A stretch of 64,000 nucleotides of DNA from Lepidodermella squamata. Taxonomy: Eukaryota; Gastrotricha. This document shows positions 31,604 to 43,560 of the stretch, in pieces. A program made the position numbers and the translations under genes. The notes under the pieces are model-generated. The model was not told where the DNA came from. It searched no databases and worked only from the letters and a program-made list of their open reading frames with translations. Each line of letters begins with the position of its first letter. Position 1 is the first letter of the stretch. The stretch is taken from assembly GCA_047495785.1 (NCBI GenBank), contig JBLDXI010000015.1, positions 4,836,001 through 4,900,000 of the forward strand, read 5' to 3'.

Positions 31604-34600
31604 TCAGTTCACGATGCGAATATCGCCCCAACGAATCTGCAGGTTTCGCGCAATTGGTCGATACAAGTAAGCAGCAATCGCGGCGCCGGTGAGTAGGGCG
31701 GCGCCAACACGGGCCTTGTGAAGGACGGAATCCTGCCAGGCGCGGTTGAGGCGGCACACCGAGTACGGCATGCGCGTGTACGAAACCGAGACGTAGAGCG
31801 GCACCCAGGCGCTGCTGGCGCCCAGCAGGCGGTACAGCGCGTAGTCGAACGATTTGCGCCAGCGGAACCACCACAGGTTGACCAGGTGGCGCATCTCGAC
31901 GTAGTTGTACTCGGCCAGGTCGCAGATCGCGTGCGCATCGACGACGCGTCTCTCCGCGTAGTTGATGATCGCGCGGCGGAACAGCTCCTTCGACACGGCC
32001 GTCTCGCCGGACCGCTTCAGTTCGGCCTCGACGGCTTCGTCGAGGACTTGACAGTCTTCAAAGCCGCAGTTCATGCCCTGCGCGTAGAAGGGCACCATAG
32101 CGTGAGCCGAGTCGCCCATCAGCAGAACGCGCCCGTCGGCGGCGTGATGCGGGCTCACGCGAACCGATGGCAGCCGGCCAGGCTTTGCTTTCGTCACTTT
32201 GTATTGGTCCAGCAAGCCTTGACGTCCACCTAAAACATAAATTAAATTAGTTTTAGCCTATGCACCCGTGAATATAGCGCAAAAAAAGCCTAGCTTTAGG
32301 TGACGAAATGTTGGAAATAAGCTATTTCTCATATTAAAAACTCGGAACTTGGAACAAAAGGTAATTCCACAAATTTTAGAAATTTTCTACTCTTGGCAGT
32401 TTTACTAACCATAGTCAATTAGTGGGTAATTTACTGAACGCTTCGTGAATTTTAAGACTCGGCATAGATTCTGGATTTGGATTTTGAAGAAAAATGAAGG
32501 AAATAAATTCTTCCCACATTTACGAAGTCGAAAATAAAACCCAACTTTTCACCTGATTTTCAGGTAGATCCTCTACTACTATTTTACTCTACATCGGTTT
32601 TCATGAGAGAAAGACAAGATTCAAGGAAACTTTCACCAATAAGATTCAACAATGCAATGCCCGTCTTGTTCTTCGAATCCTGAATCCGTAATGGCTATAT
32701 TGCAACTACTGCCTCCGTCGTTACTCCACCTGGAGCAGTGGCTGTGATTCTGGCCGTCCTTTATAAATTCAAACAAGAGAAGACCCATGCCGATTTCTAT
32801 TTTAGAAGGTCTCAGCTCGTAAATTTTCTGAAAATCAAATTTTGCTCCACTCTCAAATGCAAGTTTAATCTCAAACTACAGCTGATTAGGTGGAGAATGT
32901 ATTCAAAAGGCCATTTTGAAACGCATAACCCTTATAAATTGATCACCTGCTAGGTCTTAAGTGTCCACGCATCAATGGTGATCTCTTTATTTGGATTTCC
33001 TCTAATCTCTCCAATCGTTCTCAATTCGTAGTAGTTGATGATTCGTCAGGCTCTCATTCACCAGTAGAACGCGCTTAAATGTTTCAAATTTCGGTCATTT
33101 TTCATGTTGTTAATTTCACCATTTATTCCATGGTAATGTACTTATCAATGATCGGTGATGTACGCAATGCGGCAAATTCGTGGAACAAGCGAAAAAAGAT
33201 ATTGACGAATCCATCGAGACGACAGTTTCAAATGCCTATTCATTCTAATGTAATGTATCAACGATAATCAATTTATAAGGTATGTATTTCGGCCACCTCC
33301 GCCGCTTGTCGAGCGTTTGAAACAACAATCAAAATTAACATTCTTCATTTCGCATCAGGTAGCTAATTGTTTCAGAGCAACACGGCTTTTTTCTTCGCAA
33401 ATCCACCGCTTCCCATATGCTAGAATGCTCGTAGAATGACTGGTTTTACGCCATTGAATGCGACGAGTTCGTAGACATCATTTACTTAGATTTCGCCAGA
33501 GCATTTGTTACTGTTTGTCATTCTAAACTTCTCAACTTCTCAAAAAGCTAGCTCGAATAGGCTTCAATGGTGATCTCTTATTAGAGTAGATTTCCTTTCA
33601 TCTCTCCAATCGTTCTCAATTCGTAGTAGTTAACAATTCTTCAAGCGCTCATTCGCCGGTTACCAGTCGGGTACCTCAAGGTTCTGTCCTAGGTCACCTG
33701 CTCTTCCTTATATCTGATATCGTTCCTATTTTACCTGCAGGAGTCTCGATTAAGCTCTTCGCCGATGAAATGGCAAGTCATTCTGCTGAATTGCGATCGA
33801 TTAGAATCTGACATCCTCAAAACTTGACATTGATAAAAATCATTGACAACTTCGTCGAGCTGAAATTTCGCAACAAGTGCTTCTGAGACTCACTGCCTTG
33901 TTATGTTATTAATTCAATTTGTGATTCTTATGTTTTTAGATTTTTAAACAAAAATGGGGCATTTCTAACAGCGCCTCATTTCTTCTTCTTCCAAATTATC
34001 ATTAGCTCTCGATAACATTTTCACGTGGAACAACTTGGCCTTTCCATCGATAAGTCCTCCACCTGGGCCGTAGAAATCCTCATTTTTCCTATTCTCTTGG
34101 TCCGCATCAACTTCCTACCTTGTCTGATTATTGACGACGGTCTCACTTTTCGCCCTCATCTTAATACTATTATTACCAAAGCCTATAACTGAGTTAACGC
34201 TAACAATACTATTTCAAGTTGAATTTTCTAGGTGATCGCTTTGAATAACTCACCAAGTAAAGGCATAGTATCAGGAAAATTGGCCTCGAAGAAAGAAACC
34301 AGCTTATCAGCCGAATTCAGGTCGTCGAAAATGCTCATCGGCATGAAGAGGGTAGCTGTGAAGCTGTTGTCAGGGTTCGGCAGGCCCATCAGCATGAACT
34401 GGTCGCGCGCCCACAGGTGCAGGTAGTTGAGTTCCAGGGCGGGTTTGCCGTCTTTCAGCGGCGCAATGGTCAGCTCACGGTATCCATGTTCGATGTACTT
34501 GATTTCGAAATTCGTGCAACTCGACTCGATGACGCGATTTCGCAGGGCCGAGTAGGCACCATCACAGCCGAAAATGAAGTCGAATTCGTCGTAAACAGTT

Positions 34601-35164
34601 TCCTCCGAGCCGTCAGAGCCAGTCGTGAAAGTCAGGGTCAAAGCCTAGCAATAAAATTCAACAATTTCCCCGATAATTTAATCGATTTATTCTACCTCAG
34701 GATTGAACGTAGCAGAGTTGAGGCGGTGTTCGAAGCACAGTGTTACGCCCTTTTGTTCGATCGAGTCGAGCAGCAGGCAGTTGAGACGACGACGGTCGAT
34801 GGCGTAGTTGAACTGGTCGGGTAGCACGCCGTACTTCATCTCGTGGGTGTTCCCGTTCAGGTCGTGAACCATGCGACCCTTGACAGGGACTCCAGCCGAA
34901 ATAACGGCCTCGTCCAATCCAACTCGCTTCAACGCCGACAAACCCCTGTAGAATGAACCTTTGAAGTTGAAAGAATTATATCAGCAGTTGCAATGCTAGC
35001 CTTAGAGACAGGGCCAAATTGATCGATCGGCCTGCGACGGTGTCATCTTTGCGCAGGTCTTGCCTTTTATCAAATATGGTAACGCGGTGACCCCGTTCTA
35101 CCAGGTAAAACGCCTGCAAACAGCCGACCAGGCCAGCACCAACGACAGCAACATTACACGGCAT
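31604..35164 (-). CDS. KMO: Kynurenine 3-monooxygenase
   Basis: Four exons (35001-35164, 34696-34945, 34254-34644, 31604-32229) give 476 aa (human 486). KMO is an FAD- and NADPH-dependent enzyme of the outer mitochondrial membrane that converts kynurenine to 3-hydroxykynurenine; in many invertebrates it feeds ommochrome pigment. Motifs: [20 protein letters not shown] (Rossmann dinucleotide site), [43 protein letters not shown] and [21 protein letters not shown] (second FAD site). The C-terminal region carries the hydrophobic membrane-targeting part. Intron 1 begins GC rather than GT (AAG|GCTAGC...ACAG) yet joins LSLRG in frame. Intron 3 is 2,024 nt, some 40 times the usual size, and holds a decayed LINE on the opposite strand. 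The last exon is noticeably GC-richer. Confidence 0.95.
32640..34190 (+). mobile_element. Decayed non-LTR retrotransposon (LINE) in KMO intron 3
   Basis: Reverse-transcriptase fragments lie on the plus strand, antisense to KMO. They are [12 protein letters not shown] then VTVCHSKLL at 33471-33533; [19 protein letters not shown] from 33665; a FADE box near 33757 in place of FADD; and [18 protein letters not shown] near 34133. These fit the palm of jockey/CR1-type reverse transcriptases. Frames shift between blocks and the FADD and AFD aspartates are lost, so it is dead. The segment encoding [20 protein letters not shown] (about 32970-33060) recurs at about 33565-33665, so two fragments or an internal duplication are present. 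Both limits are approximate. Confidence 0.8.
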
Positions 35165-36286
35165 GACTTTTTTATATCAAGTAAAAAATTTCTAATGTAA
35201 GGAAGAGCTGTGTCGTAAACAATAGCGTGGCGCATGGTGGTTTTGGACGTGTTTTTTTTCTTCCACCACACCATCTGGGCTAAATGCCAACATTTTTTTC
35301 GACCTAAAACAAGACTTGACCGGAAAACAACTGAAAACTTCCTTTTATTCGATTATTTTTTTACAAAAAACACATTGATTGTAAATAATTTCTTAGCTTA
35401 GAAACAAATTTCATTTTTTTTCGTTCGCTAAAATCGATCAGAGAGACAGGATATTCTCAAACCGTCTGTCATTTTTTCGTAATCGATTTCCGTGATTATC
35501 AAGAGAGAAAAAAGAAAAGATGTGCGAGAAGATCAGTTGAACCTTGTTGCAGACGCTTTTACGTTTCAACGATGTCAACAAGGCGTGACTAAGGCGACTA
35601 TTGAAACACAAACACACCGAAGAAGAGTGGTTGAAGCAACACTGTTAACGCTACACAAGCATTAACAAACAGGCGCGATTAAATTATAATAATAATAACA
35701 TGGAGACAACGTTCATCAACAAGGCACGCACTCGGATTTTCATTTATTGTAATCATCTAACGAGAGATTTCATTCGAAGCACGAAGTAAACCGGAATGGT
35801 GAACAAAAAAGTGATCGTGTGTACAGTGACAATTTTTTGCGACGGGATGAAATGTTTAAAATTATTAAGTATGTATTCAAGTACAGGCTATTAATACTGA
35901 AACAACTCCGATCGATATTTTAAACACATCATGTAAAACAGAGTAAGATTCGATTAATTACCAAAATCGCCTTATACACCTTAACGAAGGCTAGAAAAAA
36001 AAAAACTGGGCAAGTGAAAACTAAGTAGAAGGCGATGGTTTTATAGCCGGGTTTCAAGACTTAGCACGGTATAAAGGAATCGATCTTAAAGAGTGCCGCT
36101 GAATCAATTATTCACAATAAATATCAGAAGTAGCCCGATAAAAGAAATCCCACAACAAATCGGTAACAAAATGCACTAGTATTTCCGGGTGATTGAAATT
36201 TCAACATGATTTCAAAATATATTAAAAATATTTTTGTATTCACTCGAAAGAAGGAAGAACCTGAGGTTTACTGTCAACTCGCGCGG
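35165..36286. other. Intergenic between CDYL and KMO
   Basis: 1.1 kb of AT-rich sequence between the CDYL stop and the KMO start, both on the minus strand. No ORF of note, no RNA gene, no clear promoter element. Confidence 0.5.
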
Positions 36287-38246
36287 CTAGATAGTTTCGA
36301 CGTAACGCCGCATCGCACTTCGCGATTCGTTCCAAAACAGATCGAGAAGCTCGCTTTCCGCGTTCACAGCGCGCATAATCGCAGGTGAAATAGGCACTTT
36401 ATCAGTGATCGGGGTTGTTATATCGGCGGGGTCTTCACTCGTCGCCGCCCGCATTAGCAGCTTCGTAGCGTCGAGTGCCGGGCTGCTCGACCCGGATATG
36501 ACATCGAGGCGGATCTGTAATTCTTGCACGAAATTAGTGGGCCACAGAACACGGGAGACGAGACCAGCTCGAAGGGCCTCGACTGCTGTTATACGACGGC
36601 CAGTCAGGAGCATGTCGGCAGCCATAGCCCGCCCGACTGCCTGCTGCAGGGTCGTCGAGAGACCAGCCTCGGGAATGTGGCCGAGTTGCGCGTATGGCGT
36701 GGAGAAGGTCGCTTTTTCGGTGGCAATAACCACGTCAGCGAGGCAGCAAATGCCGACACCCAGTCCGACGCAAGGGCCGTTGACCGCAACAAAAATCGGC
36801 TTCGGGCACGACAGCATGACTTGGCACAACTCAGTTATGGCATTTGAGAGTTCCCGCCCGGCGGCAGCAGGATCTTTGGCTACAAAACAGAATAAAATCG
36901 TTAACAAATCCAGCTTAAAAATACGATAATGACTAACCGTCTAGCAGATAGTTGAGGTCGATTCCCGATGAGAACGTGGGGCCTGATGACGAAATGAGAA
37001 TGAGAGAGGTGTCATCGTCGGCAATACAAGCTTTCAGCGCGGTGATTAGCTCTTCGCAGACCAGCGGGTTAATGGCATTAGGCATTCGACTAGTCGTGAA
37101 CAGCCACAGCTGCGTCCAGCCAGGCCGGTGGCGTAAAACGATCTGCGAATAGCGCAACTGAGACAACTGACCACTAGCCGCCTGCCGCCGTGGTCCACGC
37201 CTAATCGAAGAGTAGCGACCAGTGTTTGAAATCGAGGACGACGAGGCGTCTTCACTAGCAGCCTCGGAGCTAGAGACGCTGTCAGGCTGCGACATGAAAG
37301 AATGCACGGCAGGGTGGCTGAGCATCCCATTCAAGCGGGGCGCATTTTGCGGGCTCTTACTACGCCCGGGTGACACCTGGATTGTTGACCTTATCAACGA
37401 TTGCCGCACTTCTATCAAGTAAATTGTTAACAAATGGAAAATTAAAATTTGTTTAGTCTTACTCGGTGCGGGTGTGATGTTGATGGTGACTGGTTTTAAC
37501 TTGCTCGCTGTGAGCGGGTCAATACCGTTCAGAAGACGCCGGTGTTGTTCGCGAAGCAGTTGCTGATTCCTCGCAGACACAATCTTTTTCCGCATCAGCT
37601 CCTGAACCGTCGGAGCCTTTCGGTTTTTGTCAGTCGGCACAGTCGGCAGCGGTGACTGTTTCCTTGCTGAACTTTTCGTGCTGGATATCGTGATGGCCGG
37701 CGAAACAGGCGCCGACCTTCGCGCAGCTTTGGCATTAGACGAACCGTGGCTCGGGGAGGCAGGTCGCTTCTTGCTAGAGCTAGATGACGATGGTATCAGC
37801 AGACCGCTGCTGTGATTGAAACCATTCAACATATATCGAACGTTATCGTCGCCTAGAGATGCGGTTTCAAGGCTTTTCAATTTTGAAAGTTTCCCAGGCG
37901 CAGCAAGACGCGCTTGGCGGAACTTTTTCACCGGTATTCTAGTCATGGCGACCCGGGTGACTGATTCGGTTTCGCTCGACGTCGAGCCAGTTGCTGCCTT
38001 CTTCGGACGGCTTTGGCTTGACGGAGCTGGTTTCGGCGACGGAGGAGCAGGAGGAGGCGGCTTCCGTCTAACCTCGCGATGGCTCGGCTGGGCGATGTAT
38101 TTTTTGACTAAATCGCCGAATTCGCGTTGAAATTTCGCGTCATCGGCGTAATGCCACTCGGAGTAGCCGTTTCTCTCCAACGAATACTGCAACCTGCCGG
38201 TTTCTGGCTCTAAACGGGTCGCCTTAATGTGTCCTCGGCTACTCAT
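36287..38246 (-). CDS. CDYL: Chromodomain Y-like protein with crotonase-fold C-terminus
   Basis: Three exons (37463-38246, 36938-37411, 36287-36879) give 616 aa. CDYL proteins are nuclear corepressors that read methylated histone tails and, in mammals, hydrate crotonyl-CoA. The C-terminal 260 residues are a crotonase domain: QIVLRHRPGWTQLWLFTTS, NAINPLVCEELITALKA, FSSGIDLNYLL, ISCP-type SCPKPIFVAVNGPCVGLGVG and FSTPYAQLGHIPEAGLS. The N-terminal 55 residues (GRLQYSLERNGYSEWHYADD, KFQREFGDLVKKYI) resemble a degenerate chromodomain in which the cage Trp of RWKGY is replaced (ERNGY). A long Ser/Pro/Lys/Arg-rich linker joins them. Intron 1 (51 nt, 37412-37462) is stop-free and in frame. The gene starts 116 bp after ECI2, with an AG acceptor-like site 15 nt before its ATG. 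Confidence 0.85.
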
Positions 38247-38362
38247 TATCGTTTAAAATAACTATAAGAATAACGAAAGAAAAATTTCAAATAAGATAAT
38301 CCTGTACAGATAATTCTCATAGAACCAAATCAACAGTTTTCAAGTCAAGTTTGGAGCTTCAT

Positions 38363-39724
38363 TTAGAGCTTGGAGCCACCTTTACGGGACATGAAATTAG
38401 CAATTGCGTTCACGCATTCCTCGCTCTGCCACTGCTGGGCGAGGACCTTGCACTCCTCGCGGCTGACATTGAGCAGCGTTTTCAGGCCCAACGGCTGCCC
38501 ACTGTTGCCACGGATCAGCTTCTTGGAAGCAATCAACGATCCGATCGGCAGGGAAGCAGCGTGTTTCACAAAAGCTTGCGCGCTCGCTTCAAAAGTCGCA
38601 GCCGGCAGAACGCGAGAGACCAACCCAGCACTCGCAGCTTCTTCGGCGTTCAAAACGCGACCAAACAGCAGAACATCGCTAGCAACTAGCGCACCCATCG
38701 TCAGCGGGAATGTCAACGACGAACAACCCTCAGGTGACTGGGCCAAATTGGTGAAAGGCGTCGAAAACGTAGCCGAGTCGACGGCAAGTACCGCATCGCA
38801 CAGGGCCAGGGTGGTCACCATAATACCAACAGCGTGGCCATTCACCAAAGCAATTATTGGTTTAGGAAACTCGATCAGAGCCTCCTGAAAGACGGTCAAA
38901 ACCTCACGGCCTCGCTCGGCACTTGCAGCCAACGGGTTAGTCGACCCCTCCGGGATATTCTTCATCATCTCTGCGAAATTTTTCAAATCGTTGCCGGAGC
39001 TATAGTAGTCGCCGGTTCCTGTTTTTTAGGGTGGCTAATTACAATATGATAAAATCGATTAAACTGACCAGTGAGGACTGCAACGCGAATTTTCGGGTCA
39101 GTAGCAGCCTCTCGCAAGTTTTTGGCAATAGCCTCGTAAATCTTCGTAAAAATATTACTATTAAGGTGGCAAATCAACTTAATCAACAGACTTGGATAGA
39201 GACCGGATTCTTGCGGCGAGGACTATCGAGGCGAAATTTCAGTACGCCCTCCGCTTTCGTGATAACAAGCCCATCGATGCTCCTGTCTTCACCGGGAGCG
39301 GCCGGTTTCTTCTCTTCGGCAGCGGCGCCAGAGCCAGCACCTCCTCCCAGTTCGTTAACTAGTGCTATGTATTTGTCCTGAGCTTGTTCTTTCGGCATAT
39401 CGCCGAGTTGGCTCCACGCATCCCACTTGTACTTGCCGACAATGTCGAGCATGCCCGGTTTTTTCGTCGTGTTCTTGCCGACCGTGGCTTGCTTGTAAAG
39501 CGCGTACATCTTGAGCTTGACGTCGTTTTCCGGCTCCTTGGTCAGCTTGGTCGAAGCAGCGACGGCCGCTTTGAAAGCATCGGCTGATGCGAACCCTCTT
39601 TGCATGGTTAAAGTTGCAGTGAATCTATGAAAAAAATAACAATTTCACATGTTTCAATCGCGTAAAAATGACCGCAAGCTTACCGCTGGGCAACTGGTCG
39701 AGCGAGGTTGAATGCAGCAAGCAT
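38363..39724 (-). CDS. ECI2: Enoyl-CoA delta isomerase 2 (ACBP plus crotonase domain)
   Basis: Four exons (39684-39724, 39192-39624, 39069-39141, 38363-39018) give 400 aa (human ECI2 394). The enzyme moves double bonds of unsaturated acyl-CoAs so that beta-oxidation can proceed. A 41-nt first exon, too short to stand out by itself, adds MLAAFNLARPVAQRFTATLT, an Arg/Ser-rich amphipathic presequence typical of mitochondrial import, with an in-frame stop upstream of its ATG. Then come an acyl-CoA-binding domain (KLKMYALYKQATVG, KPGMLDIVGKYKWDAWSQLG) and a crotonase domain (YYSSGNDLKNF, PKPIIALVNGHAVGIMVTT, FSTPFTNLAQSPEGCSS). The protein ends in SKL, a peroxisomal PTS1 signal. Both targeting signals in one protein fit the known dual location. 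Introns are 50-59 nt. It lies 210 bp after TMTC3 and 116 bp before CDYL. Confidence 0.95.
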
Positions 39725-39934
39725 AATTTAATAAAACCTTGAGAAGAAAGTGAGATGCATTTTATTTGAAGCAGGTATATTTTTGGCATATACTATCATC
39801 ACAACAATAAATTGAAAAATACTGCCGTCAGTGCATAGATATCACAGCGATAAAAGATCATTGTTTTTGGCCTGTCTGCAGGCGGAGGACACGCGAGATT
39901 AAATTGATAGTTATAGTAGTTCAAATGCGCCATG

Positions 39935-42821
39935 TTATTTCGCAAAATCCTTAGAATTTCGCATTTTCACAGCTTTTATTTCCGCCGGAATAGTCTGGTC
40001 GGCTGGGACTTGTTTTGCAAGTGCTTCCAAACACGCAACTGCCTGCTTGGCCTGGCCGCCCCTCTCCATGAGTCGGCAAAGTTCGAAGTGAGCCGTCAGC
40101 ATATTTGAGGAGTGATCGCCTGGATCTGTATCTTTCGGCGCGGTTTCGATCACCTTCTCAAAAGCTTTGCGCGCCAAATCGTAATCTTTGGTGTGGTTCA
40201 AGTAGACGAATCCAAGTAATAGCCAGGCATTCGAATGATTCGGATAAGCCTTTATTAGCTTTTTCAAGTATGGCAGAGCCTCGGATGGCCGCTGCAAATC
40301 CTTGTAGTGAAGCCAGGCAATATTAAATAGCAGCGACTTCCCAGTTGGATCGCGTTTTAAGGCGGCTTTGTAATACTTGAGAGCCCCTTCGAAATTGTGC
40401 AAGTCAGTTTCGAGCATCGCGGCTCTGAAATAGGCATCGCCAATCTTTGCGTTAGTGTCCGCAGGTCCTGTCGTAGCTTTCATTGGGTCCTGGTTCTTTT
40501 CAATCGCATCTATTTGCTGCTCATGCTTTATCACTCGATGCAAATAGTCGCGCGCTCGCCCGTAATATTGAGTTACACGACGTTCCTGAACCACAGACCT
40601 GTTGAAAACAAAGCTATTAACACCTGATTTGGATCAACAATTAGTTTAATTCTTACGCAAATGCATGCATGGCGTGCCAGTGTTCTGGATCCATTTGTAT
40701 AGCCATATCGAGAAGACCCAATGCAGTCGATAGCTTTTCGGCATTATTCGGATGTTGAGTAATTTCAACTACAGCCAAGTTGTAATAGCAATTGGAGCAA
40801 CCCTGATTCCGTGCAAGGCCCTCCTTAAACATGCGTCTAGCCTAGAAGGCAAAAAATTCAAGCTGAAATGCGCACAACAAAATGTAATGCTTACATCATC
40901 GAAACGGCCAAGTTTAAACATGATTTCGCCCTTTCGCTCGAAGGCCGGCAGATAGTCAGGTCGCATTTTGAGAACTTGGCTGTACAAATCTTCAGCTTGC
41001 TCGAGTAAATCGCGCTCTCCTGACGCCGCCAATAAAGATGCGAGATCCAAGCTATAACGGCGTAAATTGCATGAAACACCATTTAACATCACAAGAAAAC
41101 ACTCACAAAGCGTCGAGATGGGCGGGCGTTACTCTCGTTTTCAACACCCCCGACGGCACAGTGGCAGCTGTTGGGATGAGGTTAACTGCGCGTCGCAACG
41201 AACGGTGTGCGAATGTTGGCTGGTTCAAATTGCTGAGTGCACGCGCGCAATTCCGGTGAGCACCAACATCAGTCGGATGAGTCCGCACGGCTTTGTAAAA
41301 ATAGGCGAAAGCTTCGTGCCATTTGCCATCTCCTTCGTAAGTATGGCCAACATTATTGAAAAGCTTCGCATTCCGCTGGTTGAAACGAAGTCCCGAACGA
41401 AACAGACTGACCTGATCTGACCAGTCGTAGTTTCGAATAAATGTTCGGGTGAAAAATGCCGCCAAGACAATAATCACGATGTAAGACAGTAACACCACAG
41501 GGTTTGAAATGTCACGTACAAAGGAACGTCGCTTGAAAATATTTTCATTTTCGCCAGAAGACTTGAATGATGCTTTGACATGAGAAATTATTCTTTCGAA
41601 ACCAAGAGCGACCAAAGCGCACCATCCAATACTGGGTAAGTAAAGAACTCGTTCGGCGACAACAAATCCGACAGGAAAGAACAGATTCGAAGCAGGAATG
41701 AAAGGAATGATGATGAGAGTCATACAAAATACCACCTGCTTGTCGAGCGGGGCCCGAAAAGCGACGAAAAGTATAGCGGCAATAAGGGTAGCAAAAAATG
41801 CACCGGTCACGATGTTGCGAGGATCTTGAAAATCCTCGACCAAGGGTACTGTTCCGAGAGCCCAATCCGCAATTAATGGCCAAGGATACAAAAGTAACAT
41901 GGCGTTCACGGGAACTAGATAGGCGAAAGTCAGCTGCCTAGCCGGACTCTTTGCATGAGCAGCTGGATTGTCGAGAATTGAAAAATGAGGCATTTGTGGC
42001 ATGATCTTGAAACGAATGTACAGGAACGAACAAGCAGTTGCAATAATAGCAGATAATCGAAAGAACGAATCTGCGTATAGCAGGCCTCGTAGCGAAGAAA
42101 ATGGAGATCTCGGCTGCCAGCCAGCATGTACAATAACCTCGTAGATGATAACTAAACCTGCAACAGTTATACCCGTTTCTTTGGATAGGGCTGCAAGTGG
42201 TATCATGAACGACGAAGTCATTATATACAGCAGTTTTCTAAATCCGGTAGATTCTGTAGATTTCACGTAGAATATTATAGCCAGAAGGAAGAAAATCGCA
42301 GACATCAGCTCGGCCCGCCCAACAACTCCAGTAACAGCCTCGGTGTGGATAGGATGGAGCGCGAACAACAGCGAGGCAGTTAGCGAAGACAGAGATGTAA
42401 ATGCCAAAGCTGATAAGCAGTAGTAGACGATAATAGAAGCGATGACATGCATGACCATGTTTATCATATGGTAGGGCATCGGATCCAATTCAGATAACAC
42501 ATAATTCAGGCGAAATGTGAGAACGCACAACGGGCGATAGCTCCCATGACTTCTCTCGTCTGTCATAGGTGTCCCCCAGAAATCGTTGAAAAATGTATCC
42601 CAGATTGGCGTTGTTGGCCGTATATCCTTGTTGGATTTGATCGCTGAAGCATCGTCAAACACAAAATCACACCCCAAGCAATTTAGATAGCATAGAGTGC
42701 AGACAATGGCGATGAAGGCGACTTGGTAAGCCTAAACAACGATAGACGTTGAATACTTATTAGCAATAATTTTTATCGAACAAACCTGCTTCTGCTTGAA
42801 ATCGAGGAAATATTTCTCCAT
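39935..42821 (-). CDS. TMTC3: Transmembrane TPR O-mannosyltransferase TMTC3
   Basis: Five exons (42786-42821, 41107-42731, 40895-41051, 40657-40841, 39935-40598) give 888 aa. TMTC proteins are ER polytopic glycosyltransferases that O-mannosylate cadherin domains. The N-terminus has the luminal loop with the essential acidic pair (CDFVFDDASAIKSNKD) and the family string FWGTPMTDERSHGSYRPLCV; PHP-type FALHPIHTEAVTGVVGRAEL; and FIPASNLFFPVGFVVAERVL. About ten membrane segments occupy the first 430 residues. The rest is a TPR superhelix (NAKLFNNVGHTYEGDGKWHE, AFAYFYKAVRTHPTDVGAH and about seven further units) facing the lumen. The short 36-nt first exon MEKYFLDFKQKQ was placed from splice signals. 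Sequence matches TMTC3 better than TMTC1, 2 or 4. Confidence 0.93.
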
Positions 42822-43560
42822 ATCTCCCTTTACGAGAGTCAAATCATATGCACAACAAAGCTAAAAACGAGAATGTGAAAAGTCTCATCATTACAAAGCT
42901 ACCATGTCAAAGCCAACGGCCAAATCATCATCCGTGAAAATTCAGGCAACATCTCCGCCTTTTGTCACCCACACGAGCCAGTAGCCAACAGCTAACCGCT
43001 AACCAGGATTTCTGACCTTTGCACTGGAAACCCTGGCGGGCGGAACTTGAGTGCATTTTTACACCCCCTCATTTTTGACCCTAAAACTTTGTAGCCCCTA
43101 TTTTCTCCAAAATCTAATCAAGCGTTATCATCTTGTATAGTTCTAGATCATTTCTAATAACAGTCAAAATTTTATAGTTATTATGCGTGATTATTGTTAT
43201 TCAAATTAGGGCGCGAAGAACTCTCTCTGCTTGTTTGGACTGCATCAAAAAGAACCCGCAGCCCCGCCTACTAGCTTTTGGATTCCAAGTGCCCTCGAAC
43301 GATCAAGGATCAAGGACAAGAATAAAGAGTGATCGAGCGTTATTGATTGTTCAGCCATTAAATGCTAGATGCTGAATTTCTGATCAATCTCTGAGCGCTG
43401 ACTGAAGTGAGAGTTGAGTGGAATCGTGGCTTTTCTGGCGGCTAGTGGCTTGGATAGTGCATTGGCCTAGTCTTGAGAATGTTACCACCTTGAGTATACC
43501 TTTCTTCTTGGTTGTTATCCATAGACTCATTTCGATTACTGTGCTGCAGTATTTAAGAAG
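42822..43560. other. Intergenic, divergent TMTC3/CHAF1B promoters
   Basis: 739 bp between two divergently transcribed genes. It contains a pyrimidine-rich patch near 43060-43110 but no TATA box I would trust. A shared promoter region is likely by position. Confidence 0.45.

Noticed and set aside
31718-32233. 171-aa plus-strand open frame opposite KMO exon 4
   Set aside because: Shadow of the GC-rich KMO coding exon; no family resemblance.
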